The notes beneath the pieces were generated by a model. The model was not told the origin of the DNA. It made no database searches and saw nothing but the letters and a program-made list of their open reading frames with translations. A DNA stretch of 64,000 nt. Source: Isoetes taiwanensis. Its lineage: Eukaryota; Streptophyta; Lycopodiopsida; Isoetales; Isoetaceae. The DNA is taken from contig JAJEKV010000057.1 in assembly GCA_021234155.1 (NCBI GenBank), forward strand, positions 3,939,821-4,003,820, written 5' to 3'. A program made the translations under genes and the position numbers. This document shows positions 9,340 through 20,921 of this stretch, in pieces. Numbering within the stretch: position 1 is the first letter of the stretch; the number at the start of each line of letters is the position of its first letter.

Positions 9340-10090
9340 TAAAAACAACAGTAATAAAAAGACCACATGTCGTTGTTCCAAAAAATCTACATGTGGTTAT
9401 GTGGAGGTGTGGTTTATTAAGGAGGCAGTGTAGTTTTTTTATGGAGCTATAGTTTTTTTTTTTTGGAAGGTGTGGTCTTTTTTTGAGGTGTCGTTTTTTT
9501 AAAAGAAGTGTTGCTTATTTTCTTGAGGGGGTGTTGTTTTTAAGAAGGTGTTGTTTTTTGAGGTGTAGTTTATAACCAGGTGTAGTTTTTAAGAAGTCGG
9601 TTTTTATGGAAGTATAGTTTTTTGAAGTGTGGTTTATAAGGAGGTATAGTTTTTAAGTGGTTGTTTTTTAAGGAAGTATGGTTTTCTAAAGTGGTATGAT
9701 TTTTTTTAATCGAGGTGTTGTTTTTTGAGGTGTCGTTTATAAGTGGGTGTAGTTTTTAAATATCTGTTTTTTAAAGAAGTGTGGTTTTTTGAAGTGTGGT
9801 TTATAAGCGGGTGTAGTTTTTAAGTGGCTATTTTTTAATGAAGTATGGTTTTAAGTAGTGTAGTTTATAACTAGATGTAGTTTTTAAGAAGCTATTTTTA
9901 AGGAAGTATGATTTTTATTTTTTGTGTGGTTTATATAACTAGGTATAGTTTTTACGTAGAGGTGTGGTTTTTAAGTAGGTGTAGTTTTTAAGTGGCTGTT
10001 TTTTTACAGAAGTGTGGTTTTCTGAAGTGCCGTAGTTTTACGCAGCTATTTCTTAAGGAAGTATGGTTTTTTTGAGGTTATTTCTTAAGC
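9340..10090. repeat. Left subterminal repeat zone of the CACTA element
   Basis: This zone is strongly T/G-biased on the + strand. Degenerate units are built from variants of GAAGTGTGGTTT, AGGTGTAGTTTTTAAG and GGCTGTTTTTTAAGG. The short words recur throughout with no fixed period. The zone is the inverse-complement counterpart of 15570-16260, as expected for transposase-binding subterminal repeats. Confidence 0.75.
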
Positions 10091-10190
10091 AAAGCACCAC
10101 CACTTGGAATATTGTTTGTGTGCTCAACTTTGGGAATGTATCGTATTGTTTTACATTCGTGAAAACTAACTTCAAATCGGTTAGATTCAA

Positions 10191-10560
10191 CACTACAAGA
10201 GAATGAGCATTTTTGTCGAAAAAATCGTCGAATGTCTAGAGATTTTTGCCGACGCATGCGGATTTTAACGTCTCGACGATTACTATTTTGATGCTTTTCC
10301 TGACGATACTACGTCAGACATATTGTCACATAAATCGTCAGAAGCCTTCGTCAGGTTAAGCGTCACATTAATCGTCAGAATATACGTCAAATATGTATCG
10401 TCAGAAAAAGCGTCGATTTTTGCGTCGAAATTTCGCGTCGAGAATATCGTCGAATATGCGTATAACCGCCGAGAATATGCGTCAGATATAACGTCAGATA
10501 TATCATCAGATTTTGCGTCAGACTATTCGTCAGATATTGCATCAGACTAATCGTCAGATG
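10191..10560 (+). mobile_element. End of a second, nested CACTA-type element (partial)
   Basis: The motif CACTACAAGAGAA at 10191, the classic plant CACTA terminus, is followed by about 20 short TCGTCAGA / GCGTCAGA / TCGTCGA repeats typical of EnSpm subterminal arrays. I found no matching opposite end (…TCTTGTAGTG), so this is a fragment or its partner end has decayed. The open frame at 10323-10550 is only a translation of the repeats. Confidence 0.6.
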
Positions 10561-11464
10561 GTGCTTTTCTAAGCGCTATTACAATTTTAAATATAACATT
10601 TCATTGAACAGTATATATTTTAGATGAAATTTGATGTTTTACAAAGCTCCTCGATTTGTCTAATGATGTATTATTTAATTAAGCTTGATTTAGTTCCGGG
10701 GGGATTAATTTCCATCCCTAGCTAGTATTGTAGGTTTGAGCTAACGCGGACCCCATATTTATATGTTTATGGGACACTTAAGAATCTACCGAATAGACTT
10801 ACAATACTATATTCATACAGTAACTTGACAATTTTATAATCTTGCTAGAGTTCCTCGGGGACAGTCGGGGACAATGTGGCATCTCTAGAGACATAGAATT
10901 TGTTATGTGCATGCAATGTCTTTGTATTTGATGGTTTAGTAAAATACTTGTAGGACATACTGGAAATAAATTAGGGCGAATTGCCCTCTAGATTTGCTAG
11001 ATGGATACTATGCCAGGAGCCGCATTTGCTTGGTTGCATGGTCTAAAGATCGTGGTCTTAATTTAATACTATGGCTTTAAGTTCATATTTAAAGGTTGGT
11101 AAGACCTTCAAAATTTTATAATGGTTGAAAAACTTTATCTACCTTGAAGAATTGGCCCGGTAGTTGACACTGAAAATGGCATATTGCATGTAAAGAATGC
11201 AATATGTGGAAATTTGATGCCTTGGACATTTTGCGCATAGCCCTAGAGTTGTTGGTGTAGGTTATTATTTAGGCAACGTTACCAGGACTCTAACCTGACT
11301 TTAAAAGAGATGTCACGTGGATGGGGTTAACTTTTACTTTCTAGTTCGTGTCTCCATGCATGGACCTGACCGTGCATAAAACTGTGGTTCTCAAACGGGG
11401 AGAATCCACCCAATGGTGCGCCCATAGCCGGTATTGCTTGTGGAGATTTCCAGTAAACCGGAAG

Positions 11465-11640
11465 GGCTCTAATGTTCCACGCTGGCTCTAATGTACCACC
11501 TAGGCTCCAACATGCCAAGGTGGTTCAAACATGCCACCTAGGTTCCGAAATGCCACGTTGGCTCTAGCGTGCCACCTAAGGTCCAACATGCCAAGGTGGC
11601 TCAAACATGCCACCCGTGCTTCAAATGCCACCCGGGGTCT
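11465..11640. repeat. Minisatellite with CATGCCA / GGTGG words
   Basis: Short units of the type CCAACATGCCAAGGTGG, CTCAAACATGCCACC and GCTCTAGCGTGCCACC are repeated imperfectly about every 25-30 bp. No coding function is visible. Confidence 0.6.
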
Positions 11641-12689
11641 AGAAAGTTGCCGAGGCGTACTTTCGTGGCAATGCTCCTCCCGAGGCTATATGCTAATGCC
11701 CCCCCCCAAAGCTCGGTTTTCTTATCCGTCTATTGAATCCTCCTTTCAAGGACCAAGCTTTGAGCAGGTTCAAAAAAATCCAAGATCGGTCTTGGAGAAC
11801 TTATCAAACCGCGAAGTCAAGAGCAATTAGAAGTCAAGAGCACCTTTTGCAGTAGCAAGATTGTTTGGGATCGTTCTAGATGGCCGATAGATCCAAACTC
11901 TATTATTTCAGTTGTCGTCGCTTTGCATGCATGTTCAAAAATGGTGCACCTAGTTATCTATAAAAGCAACCACATTTTAGTCCCTCCAAACGTAAACCCC
12001 CGTATTTCTAGGTTATTGTAGGGTTTATGTTATGGAGGTCGAGTTTTGGTCGCTTGTACATGGAACAAGGTCAAGAAGTTGCGCTTGAAGACGCAGCAAT
12101 AGGAACCGAGGGACATGGGTTTGGATCTATTTTCCTTCCATTCAAGTCAAGAGGTGGCATGCGAGTTTTTGATAAATTTCAAAGCCGAGATGTGCCAAAA
12201 GGAGTCGTGATATGGGGAAAGTGGTCAAATTGCAATTTGGATCACAGAAGTATTTTTTTGGCGCATTGATTTGCACAAAAACAAATCAAGAACAATCTCG
12301 CACAACATTCAAAAGTCTACATATGAGTTTGGAGAAGGGGGAAGAAATAGGGGCGAGCAATGGTAATAGACATACATCATACAAATGGAATTTATGGATC
12401 CTTGATGGAAATTGGAGACAATAAATAAGATATGGCCATATGAATGTTTTGACCAAGGATTAGGGTGTAAGACCTCGAGACAAGAAATATAAGGATAAGG
12501 GCTAGAAGTGGTGAAATTAAGTGACTCAAGGGGTTATATACGAAAAAATAGAGAATTGGTCTAGGCAAAAAGTGCTTCAAAGGTGGATTTATGGCATGAT
12601 AAGAACGAAAGGGGTAAAATAGGATATGGAGGTAGAAATGAGGGAAATGGCTAGGAATGTGGAACCAAATACCATGAGGTCTTCCAAAT

Positions 12690-13680
12690 TTGAAGTTGTT
12701 GACTTCTAAATTTGATGTTGGACCCTGCGTGGCATGTCAAAGCCCACGTGGCATGTTGGAGCATGTTGTAACGTGGCAAATTGGTGATGTGGACATGATG
12801 ACTTGGATTTGCAGTAAATATGACAACCTTTGGAATTTTTGGTAGAGAAGTTTGGCAAGGGATAGAATAGAAGGAACTTTAAGAACTTAAAGAGCTGACT
12901 ACCAGGGCCTTGCTAAGCTACTATAAAGGGAGGGTGTGGATATCAGAAGAAGGATCCTTAAAACCTCCCCGGAAGCTTCTGTCCTCTTTGAAGGTCCTAG
13001 CGACGGATGAGCATCTCCCCTACTCTAAAACTGTGAGCATTTGCAAAAATTATGGTAGATGCCATGGCATGATTATGGTGAGGTGGCAAAGATGAGACTT
13101 GAGGTGGCAAAATATGAAAAGGTGACTTTTGCGAAAATTATGGGTGATGACATGGCATGAACATGTGAGTTGGCATCAAAGGAGCAAGCAAACTACTTTC
13201 TTTTTAAGAAGGTGAGCATTTGCAAAATTATGGGAGATGCCATGGCATGATTTTGGTGAGGTGGCAAAGATGAGACTTGACGAAAAAAATGAAGAATTTG
13301 CATAGACAAGTTTTCAACATTAACATATTTCTCCATGGTGACATGGCATTTCTTTGGATGGTGTGGCGTGTGATGTGATGACTAAGCATTTTATGCACTT
13401 TAGATAGAAAATGACTAGGCCAATGTACAAAAGAAAAAAAAAAGAGTGTTTTTTGAGTGAGATAAGTAGGTAATAGTGGCAAGCAAGGTGATGTGGCACT
13501 GGAAATGAAGGTGATGGGGCACTGGAAATGACGAGGTGTCATAAGAAAGAGAAACCGAACTTCATAATTTTTGAAAAGATGACTTTTTCAAAAATTATGG
13601 GTGATGACATGGCATGAACATGTGAACACCTATGGTGATGACATGGCAAAACACGAAGGGATATAAAAATATAGAATTTG
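12690..13680. repeat. Dispersed direct repeats inside the CACTA element
   Basis: Phrases such as GATGCCATGGCATGATTATGG, GGTGAGGTGGCAAAGATGAG and GATGACATGGCATGAACATG recur at about 13045, 13145, 13230, 13595 and 13635. They make a diverged direct-repeat region. The flanking stretches (10561-11464, 11641-12689, 13681-14390) show no gene I can support. Confidence 0.5.
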
Positions 13681-14389
13681 CCAAGCCAATTTAACTTCTT
13701 AGAAGAAGCATGTTCACCAGGATGCCCCTAGATTCCCTTGCCAATACTAATGCATGAATGGCATGCAGGAATTTGTCATGTTTTATTATATTGGATGCCG
13801 GAAGCGCCAGAACATTGAATAGAGTTTAAAACTCTAGATGATCCGAGACATGGATAAGTATAAGTATTTGCAAATTTATCTATGGTTTATATTCATAGAC
13901 AATTACCTGAGACATTCATGAATTACAAAGGTGCGTAGAGAGTTTATTATTTAGGTTGAAGTGATTATTTGCACCTGCATGAATTAACCTAGGGCTTATT
14001 ATGATTAATTCCCAATAGCTAAGATTTTCAAATTTGAGTCGAGCTATGATTTTAGAATGTAGATGTACGTGGACCAATGACACATTGATATGAACAAAAA
14101 GCAATAAGGGAAATTCAAATAGTCAGTTCCCGGGATGATAAATGTGGGGCAGTCAATCAGAAACAAGAGATGAACAAGTCTGGAAGAGGTTGCAATGCCT
14201 GTGCTATCAGAGCTATTGGAATTGAAAACAACCTAGAAGATATTGAGTTACAAGTGACGATCAGCCATTGACCATTGAAATATCATTTGCTAAATGTCTA
14301 TATATTCAATAAGAGTATTTATCTATTCACAAGGGGCTTTTTTTTGTAAGTTCGAATTGGAAAATGGTCTATTGAAAAGTTTGAATTCT

Positions 14390-15345
14390 AATATTATGTG
14401 AAACTTATAAGGGCCGTCGGATGAAAAATAAATCAAGGGCTTAGATCTTGATCCTCGTCTTCCTGTCTCATTGGTCGAACCTTTTTTGCGGTAGCGGCTT
14501 TTTTTCATGGGCTCCAATCCCCTTCTTCTTTCTAAATTCAGATTACCTTCTCCCTCCTCCTCCCTCGCCTGCCTCTGCTCCTAGATTTCCTTCTAGATCC
14601 CGCCCCTCCTCACACCCGTTCGTTCGCTGGCCTCAAATCCAGCCTCCTTTTCGCTCCTCCATCCCTGTTCCCCTAACAGTTTGCCCATCCTCTCCTCGTC
14701 TCCTCCTCCTTTTTTTTTTTTCCCTTTCAAATGCTTTGGATCTTCCTTTCCGCTTCCAATCCTTTTCTTTCCTCCTTCGTTCGTTTTTTATGTTAATTTC
14801 CTCAATTGGGCGGTCTCGTTTGCTCCAGTTTTCTTCAAATCCGATGCTTTGGATATGAGGATTCTCGCTTCAGCGCTTACGCTTGAGATAGAGCCCGCAG
14901 CGCAAAAATGATCTCCAATCAATCCGCAATTGGGCAAAGATCACTTTCGGACCCGAGCGCGGGAAGAGAAGCCCATGTCCGAATGTCAAAACAGAGGTCG
15001 GTATGTAGATCAACTTGCTTCAATTATGAGAAAACACCCAAAAATGGAAAAAGGATGTGTTCACTATGTGCGGGCCGAAAAGAGTAATGGTGGAAATATG
15101 TGTTGCATTTCGGGAGATCCCGGATCAATCTGGAGGAGAGAGGCTCAAGAAGCTCTAGCAGACACAGAAAAGAGGGCGTCGTGTATGCTGCTCGGCCCTC
15201 AAGAACCCTTGAACACCATAACTCAAGGACTAAGCTTAGAGTTTTGTGCTATCCGATCTGACCGATCCGAAGGGTTTTTATTCAATCTGTATTGGAGCCA
15301 ATTTCTTGACTTTGGATTCAGGGCCCACTTGGATTTGTAATGGCG
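14390..15345 (+). other. Probable captured gene-like fragment in the CACTA element
   Basis: A 64-bp block at 14413-14476 is clearly related, without gaps, to 39189-39252, which lies elsewhere in the window upstream of another candidate transcript. A pyrimidine-rich leader-like stretch follows (14550-14790, many CCTCC and TTCC runs), and then an open frame at 14930-15340 with no recognisable domain. This looks like a host promoter plus 5'-UTR fragment picked up by the transposon. The open frame may be chance. Confidence 0.4.
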
Positions 15346-15569
15346 AAGCTTGGTCCGAAACATAAACATTTTCTTTTTCTATGGATAACCATAGAAAATC
15401 AAGAAGAACAATGGTAGCTACAGCTTTTTATTCTTGTAAAACAATGGAATTTGTATATTTTATGGCTTTAATATACTGTTGTTTTGGAGCCCTCAAATCT
15501 AAGGGGAAAATATGTTAGGAAATTGAGTGTGAAATTGAGTTATTCCTATAAGTTTTCCTCTTTCCAACA

Positions 15570-16260
15570 TCATGTGTGTTTTTACACCCACATCCTTTAT
15601 AAAAAAAACAATTCATCATGTTGTTTTTAAAACGATGTATTTTAAAACCGCATCCTTTATTATGTTTCTACAACCACGACATGTATTGTTTTGGAAAAAC
15701 AACACCTAAAGGCCTTTACTTTTCTAAAGAACTACATGTGATTTGTATGTAAAACTATATATCAAAATTCCTTCTAACCAGATAAACATTATTGGAAAAC
15801 AACAGCTATTCTTGAGTAACCACATATCATTTTTCGTGAAAATCAACACTTGGAAACAACATAGCTAAGAAAAAAACCCAAAAACGTACGTGTAGTTTCT
15901 AGCAAAGTCGGACAAAATTCTTTACGTGGTTTTTCAGTGTTGTTTTTCTGCAAAACAACAGTTAAAAGTAACATGTGGACCTTTTAAGTTTATTGAGAAC
16001 GACATGTCTACTTTTTAGGAAAACAACACTTGAAAAATATAGCTACTTTTAAAAAACAACATGTAGAAACACATGTTAATTTCTACGCGTAGATAATTTT
16101 GGCAAAATTCTACGTGTAGACTTTTTCCGAAAAAAACTACATGTATAAAAATTTTGCTAAAAACTACACGTCATTTCTAGCAAATCCGGACAAAAAACAA
16201 CACGTAGTTTTTTGGTGTTGTTTTTTTGCAAAAAAGACACTGAAAAACAACATGTGGACC
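15570..16260. repeat. Right subterminal repeat zone of the CACTA element
   Basis: This zone is A/C-biased on the + strand. Degenerate words such as AAAACAACACGTAG, AACATGTGGAC and ACTACATGT repeat up to the right terminus. It mirrors 9340-10090 in inverted orientation. Confidence 0.75.
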
Positions 16261-16282
16261 CAGTTTTGGGGTGGTAGTGATA

Positions 16283-16788
16283 TAGGCATTATAGGGCGCT
16301 GTCTCCACGGCCACGATGGAAGAAGCATCCTCTTCCTACGCCGGGAGATTAGCCATGCATTCATGTAGATAGATGGGGTGGTTCCCTTATAACCAAATTT
16401 ATAAATAATTAAAAATGGTACTAACGTAGTGTTGACTTGCAGGCCAATAGAGCGCTCCGGAGGGCTAGGAGGTCGAGCTACGAAGACTTGCAACACAAAT
16501 TTTGTTGTAATGTGTTGCAAGGAATGAAGAGTACCTCAGAGAATAATTGTATATATATTGATAAACTAAAACATTATGATAAGTAAAACTAATGGGTAAT
16601 TGTTGTAATGATATACGGATTGATAAGTATTTGATTGAATATAGTATAATAATGTTCTAAAAATATTACCTTGAGGTAATCCTAATAAATGTGTAACTAT
16701 GATGCATCAAGTTGATTGCAGGTTAAGAAGATCCCAAGGTGGGGAGACCCACGATGCTGCGGACAGCATCAATTCAAGGTGGGAAAAA
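16283..16788. other. Flank of the CACTA insertion, no gene seen
   Basis: AT-rich sequence with a TATA-like word (TTTATAAATAATT, about 16398). It could be the remainder of the Ty3 3' end that the CACTA element split, but I have no second LTR to compare with. Confidence 0.3.
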
Positions 16789-17062
16789 TGTGACGTTCCA
16801 GTACGATATACGGTCTCAAGACGTATACCATATTGCACCGTCACGCGTACACGCCACTCCAATCGACGTGTACGCCGATGTGTAACCAAGCAAGGGCGCC
16901 CTAGGGGGCAACTTGCAAGGGTGCGCACACTTAGCAATGTGCGCACTTTAAACCTTTAACCCATTAAAGGCAGACCAAGGGTCATGGAAACCCTAAACCT
17001 AACTGAGAGCCTATGTAAGGTAACCAAACCCTAATCCTTCCCTTTTCGTCCACGAACCTTCC
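16789..17062 (+). mobile_element. Truncated LTR (first ~274 bp) of the family at 17679
   Basis: Starting at TGTGACGTTCCAGTACG, the sequence matches 17679-17952 with only a few substitutions. The match stops abruptly after CACGAACCTTCC. It has the same orientation as the complete LTR 890 bp downstream, with gene-like sequence between the two. Confidence 0.8.
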
Positions 17063-17109
17063 GAGTTGCTCAACTGCTTCAGACTTGTCAAACATCTGGA
17101 ATACGTAAA

Positions 17110-19680
17110 TATATATCTCAAGCACAAATGTGGATTATTCGGCTAGTAATGGCAAAATTACCAAGGCACTAGAATTCTGTGAGATTGCAAAGAGAACTGC
17201 AAATGATATAAATAGCTCAGAATACAACAAAAATTGGGAGCAAAGTGATGACTGTTGGAATATCATAGTAAGTCTCAGTTGTGAAGCTATAATCCCGACA
17301 CCAGGGCCTAACACACAATGGGATTCCGTTGGAGCATCATTAGAACCACTCACAATCATGCTCGAACCAGCAGATGGTGCAACACAGGTCACTGGCCCAG
17401 TGTGATATTTGAGTAGCAAAGAACATCTATTGCTGTACATATCAAGAAATTGAATGGAACCATTTGAGCAGCCAACAGCTATCTCTAGATCAAAGAAACA
17501 CCCAATCAAATTATTTCCCATTAACATATAAAAGCCAAGTCCATGAATACAACATCTATAAGATTTTGTAAGGAATGCTTATACTTCGAAGTACTGGTTA
17601 TATGCGACACATGCCACAACCCCGCCACCATTATGACAACATTAGGATATGTTCTAGTGTAGCAAATAGTAATGTTCTTGTGACGTTCTAGTACGATATA
17701 CGGTCTCAAGACGTATACCATATTGCACCGTCACGTGTACACGCCACTCCAATCGACGTGTACGCCGACGTGTAACCAAGCAAGGGCGCCCTAGGGGGCA
17801 ACTTGCAAGGGTGCGCACACTTAGCAATGTGCGCACTTTAAACCTTTAACCCATTAAAGGCAGACCAAGGGTCATGGAAACCCTAAACCTAACTGAGAGC
17901 CTATGTAAGGTAACCAAACCCTAATCCTTCCCTTTTCGTCCACGAACCTTCCAAGCTCCAGTTCGCGCGCCTGAGGAGTCAAATCCAACTCCCAAGATCT
18001 GCCCGTGCGCCCTAGCTCGTCAGATTCTCCTTCCGACTGCATCCCCAAGCAGAACAATGACATGGACGCCTTCGGATCAAGAGGAGTGAACCAGGGATCA
18101 GGTATTTTGTCGATTTAATAGCTTAAACCGTATTCCAGCCATCGAACCAATAGGTTTAGCCTATTAAATTACCCTTAGTAGCCAAGCAGACCCCCAGATT
18201 GACCCTAACTAAAGAACCTAACTCTATGATATAGATTAGTTCTTATTCGTTAAGTTCTATGATGATGTGATGGACGGATGAATTCTGTGGACTCATTGTA
18301 TTGGGAAGGGGGGTAGAGACTTAAAGCTTAGTAGTTGATGCTCCTAGCTAGTCCCTCTTAGTGCATTCTTGGATTCATCATTACAAGAACCACACCTGGT
18401 TGTGGGTGAAGGGGCCGACCGCTCGAAGAGGAGGTTCGTGTTCTGACTCTTGACCGATCCCTCTGGTGTGTAAAGTCTACCGGGGATCAATGTAGACTAG
18501 GTCTAATGGCTTGCCACTGAGTGTGGGTAAGGCATGGGCTCGACACCCGTGGAGTGGTGTTCACTTTCCGGTGGGTTAAGTCGAATAAGGGCAGTGGCCC
18601 TCTAGTCGCCTTTGAGTCGACGACATGGAGACCTCCTCGGTGGGAGTGATCCCTACACCCCCCATCGGGCGGGAGATGCAACCCAGGAGTAGCCCCTTTG
18701 GCTATGCATCCGGGGGGCTACAGTCAGGTCCCAACACTCTTCAACCTACTCTGCAAAGTGTGCACAAGAGGGGCGGATGGAGTGGACAACCCTATGCCAT
18801 GTTCTCATGCCAGCCAAATCCATTGTCATGATTCTGTCTGCAATGAACTCTGGAGACCCAAGCTTGTCAGTCATTCCCTGGAGTCTGAGCCTTGGGTAGA
18901 AATCCACTTGTATTGTGCTGATCTTTGTCTATGCAGATGTTGATGTGCCACCCTTCGAGGTGGATATGTGATGATTATGTGTACTGACATGTACATTTAC
19001 GCTTCCGCAGCTAGGTAGGCCCTGAGGGAGACGGGGTAAAATGACCCCTTCATTCTTCCCACTGGAATCCAGTACGGTTACAGTGATACGTGGAGGGCCC
19101 TGTATCAGCATGAGCTGGTATGGGGGGATGAACTCCTATTTGTATACGGTGAGTGCACCGTATACGAGTAGGGGACGTCACAGTTCTTTAACATAAGGAG
19201 CTCAAGTAAATTCTATTTGTATTCCACGTTCATCATTCATGTGTTCATAATTACTGTGGTATTTAAACAGCTAGCCTTCAATCTCTCTATGTTCTCCAAG
19301 AGTATTTCCAATAAAGAAACAAGGAAGAAATAAGTCTCGGAATCCCCTGCCACTAGAATGTGAGAACCTCCAAGGAAGCTCAAAGCTCCATCTCTGTCTA
19401 GCTTCTGAAATTTACAAATAAATGAGATACCCTTCGTTTGCTCTTGGGTTGAGGTTTGAGTTCTAGTTTGGGCTTAGGGTGCATCCCCATTACGCTCAAA
19501 AATAGTGGGTACCTGTGACACCTTGCAAGTTACAGGCACCGTAGTAGCATTCCCATTCCGCAACTGGAATTTGCTTTTGCTGATATGGCACAGGCCTGGA
19601 ACTCCAAATCAGATGGATTCAAAAGCTTCTGAATAAGTTGGGGCCAATTGGGAGGAATCTTCATATAATGGTTTGTAAGA
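17110..19680 (-). pseudogene. Multi-exon WD40-like gene, interrupted by an LTR (partial)
   Basis: Minus-strand exons with consistent splice sites are visible. One exon reads GGVVACVAYNQYFE (about 17626-17585) and is followed by a GTATAAG donor. After an intron ending TTTGATCTAG an exon reads IAVGCSNGSIQFLDMYSNRC, then LLKYHTGPVTCVAPSAGSSM (about 17490-17310). Further upstream on the same strand, after TTTCAG at 19405-19410, an exon reads LDRDGALSFLGGSHILVAGD (about 19404-19340), and another candidate contains IPPNWPQLIQKLLNPSDLEF (about 19665-19600). The pattern V-A-x-G-x-x-N-G-S-I-x-x-x-D and HTGPVTCVAPS resembles WD40 blades. I cannot name the family. The solo LTR 17679-19182 lies between exons, so it may be intronic or may have killed the gene. 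Confidence 0.4.
17679..19182 (+). mobile_element. Solo LTR, 1504 bp, with 5-bp target duplication GTTCT
   Basis: It begins TGTGACGTTCTAG and ends GGGGACGTCACA, so the termini are inverted (TGTGACG / CGTCACA) as in LTRs. GTTCT occurs immediately before (17674-17678) and after (19183-19187). There is no internal coding domain. A typical two-LTR element has recombined to a single LTR. The near-terminal words GTATACGG / CCGTATAC are also inverted. Confidence 0.85.
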
Positions 19681-19699
19681 TGATCATATAAGATGGGTA

Positions 19700-20440
19700 T
19701 ATGGCATGAGATGCACGAATATTGCAAGATAAATAAAGAGCATGGCACTGACAAAAAACACACGATTGCAGACAAAATGCAATTCGGCCATAGCAATAGG
19801 TGCAAACACCACAAAGCAAGCTGCCAACAAACCTGCCACAACTATACTCATGTTGGGTGCTTGGTATCATGTCCACCTTCTAGCATCTGGCCACTAAATA
19901 TAAAGGTTGACATTGCAGGTACGCCTTGAACCAATGAGAGGAAATAGAGTTACTTAAGTAGAGTAAACTATTGGGAGTAAATAATTGATCTGGAGATTCT
20001 AATTATCGGCATCAACTTCTGTACAAAGGTAGACATACAATTTCCATCTCCAACTTGTTCAGATGATGATATGCTGCCAAGGTTTTCTTCTCTAATAAAC
20101 CATCTTTCTACTTTCATCAAACCATGCTAAAATATTATCTGCTTGCATCTTTAATGGAAAAATTAAAGCTATAAAAATAGATACTATGTGCATATGTATA
20201 TGTTACAAAAAACCATATGAATGCTACACTTGATAGACTTTGTATGTTTTTTTTTTTTTTTTTGGGAGGTAAGGTGGGTTTTGTATTTATCATACCATAT
20301 ATAAAGCAGTAACATTTCTGTTCTTAAAAAATAGGAAGTATTTTTTCTGGGCTGAGGATAGCCGTGGGGTTGACACGTATGCTCCTTTTGCATTTCCAAA
20401 TTCAAAAAAAGAAAAAACATCAAGGGATGCCACGTTTCTG
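19700..20440. other. Intergenic or intron sequence before the TIFY gene
   Basis: AT-rich DNA with a T-run at 20249-20264. No coding sequence here has support beyond short chance frames. Confidence 0.4.
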
Positions 20441-20921
20441 TTCAAAGAATCCGCTCCGCTCCCTGATCTCCACTTCCTCTGCTCCATTCCGGCGAACTTC
20501 GCTCTCACACATCGCCGCTATGGCGGTGCAATAGAATGCAGGATTACTTTGCTTGCTTGGAAGCAAAGTCTGGATTCTTGGATCTTTATTTGCATGGAAC
20601 TGGGCGACGCTTGGCGAATGCAGTCTCCTCCGCTTGATGGCATGTGTAGATTAGGGATGAAGCAAAGAAATTTTGCATACTGCATCTGCGTCCATGTCCT
20701 CTGCGGCGATTTCCTTCCAAAGTAAAGGCACAACGGCTTTTTTTTGTAATATGCTTCATTTCGTCCAGCGATGGCTTCCTTGGGTCACATTTGCCTGGTT
20801 TTGTCCTCTGCATCTTAATATGAAGTCGGCGAAGCAGCAACTCTAAAAGAAGAACCAAAAGAAGGTGTCATACTGCTGTATTTGCCACATAATCTAAGCT
20901 TTCAAGGGAATATTCTAACAA

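Larger units (their letters stand above)
9311..16279. mobile_element. CACTA-superfamily DNA transposon, non-autonomous, 6969 bp
   Basis: The left end reads CACAACCACCCCAATTCTGG. The right end, read inward, is CACTACCACCCCAAAACTGG. About 27 bp match with four differences, and a 3-bp target duplication ATA flanks the element (9308-9310 and 16280-16282). The CACTA start, the 3-bp duplication and long subterminal repeat zones on both sides are the superfamily's hallmarks. I find no TNPD-type transposase reading frame inside, so it probably depends on another copy. The interior (10561-15570) is mostly non-coding, with minisatellite-like stretches and what looks like a captured promoter fragment. 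Confidence 0.85.

Noticed and set aside
10323-10550. CRISPR-like array of TCGTCAGA repeats with an open frame
   Set aside because: The repeats are short, imperfect and irregularly spaced, and they follow a CACTACAAGAGAA terminus. They are plant transposon subterminal repeats, and the frame is their translation.
14448-14911. Proline/serine/phenylalanine-rich open frames
   Set aside because: They arise from a pyrimidine-rich leader-like stretch and show no domain or conserved pattern.
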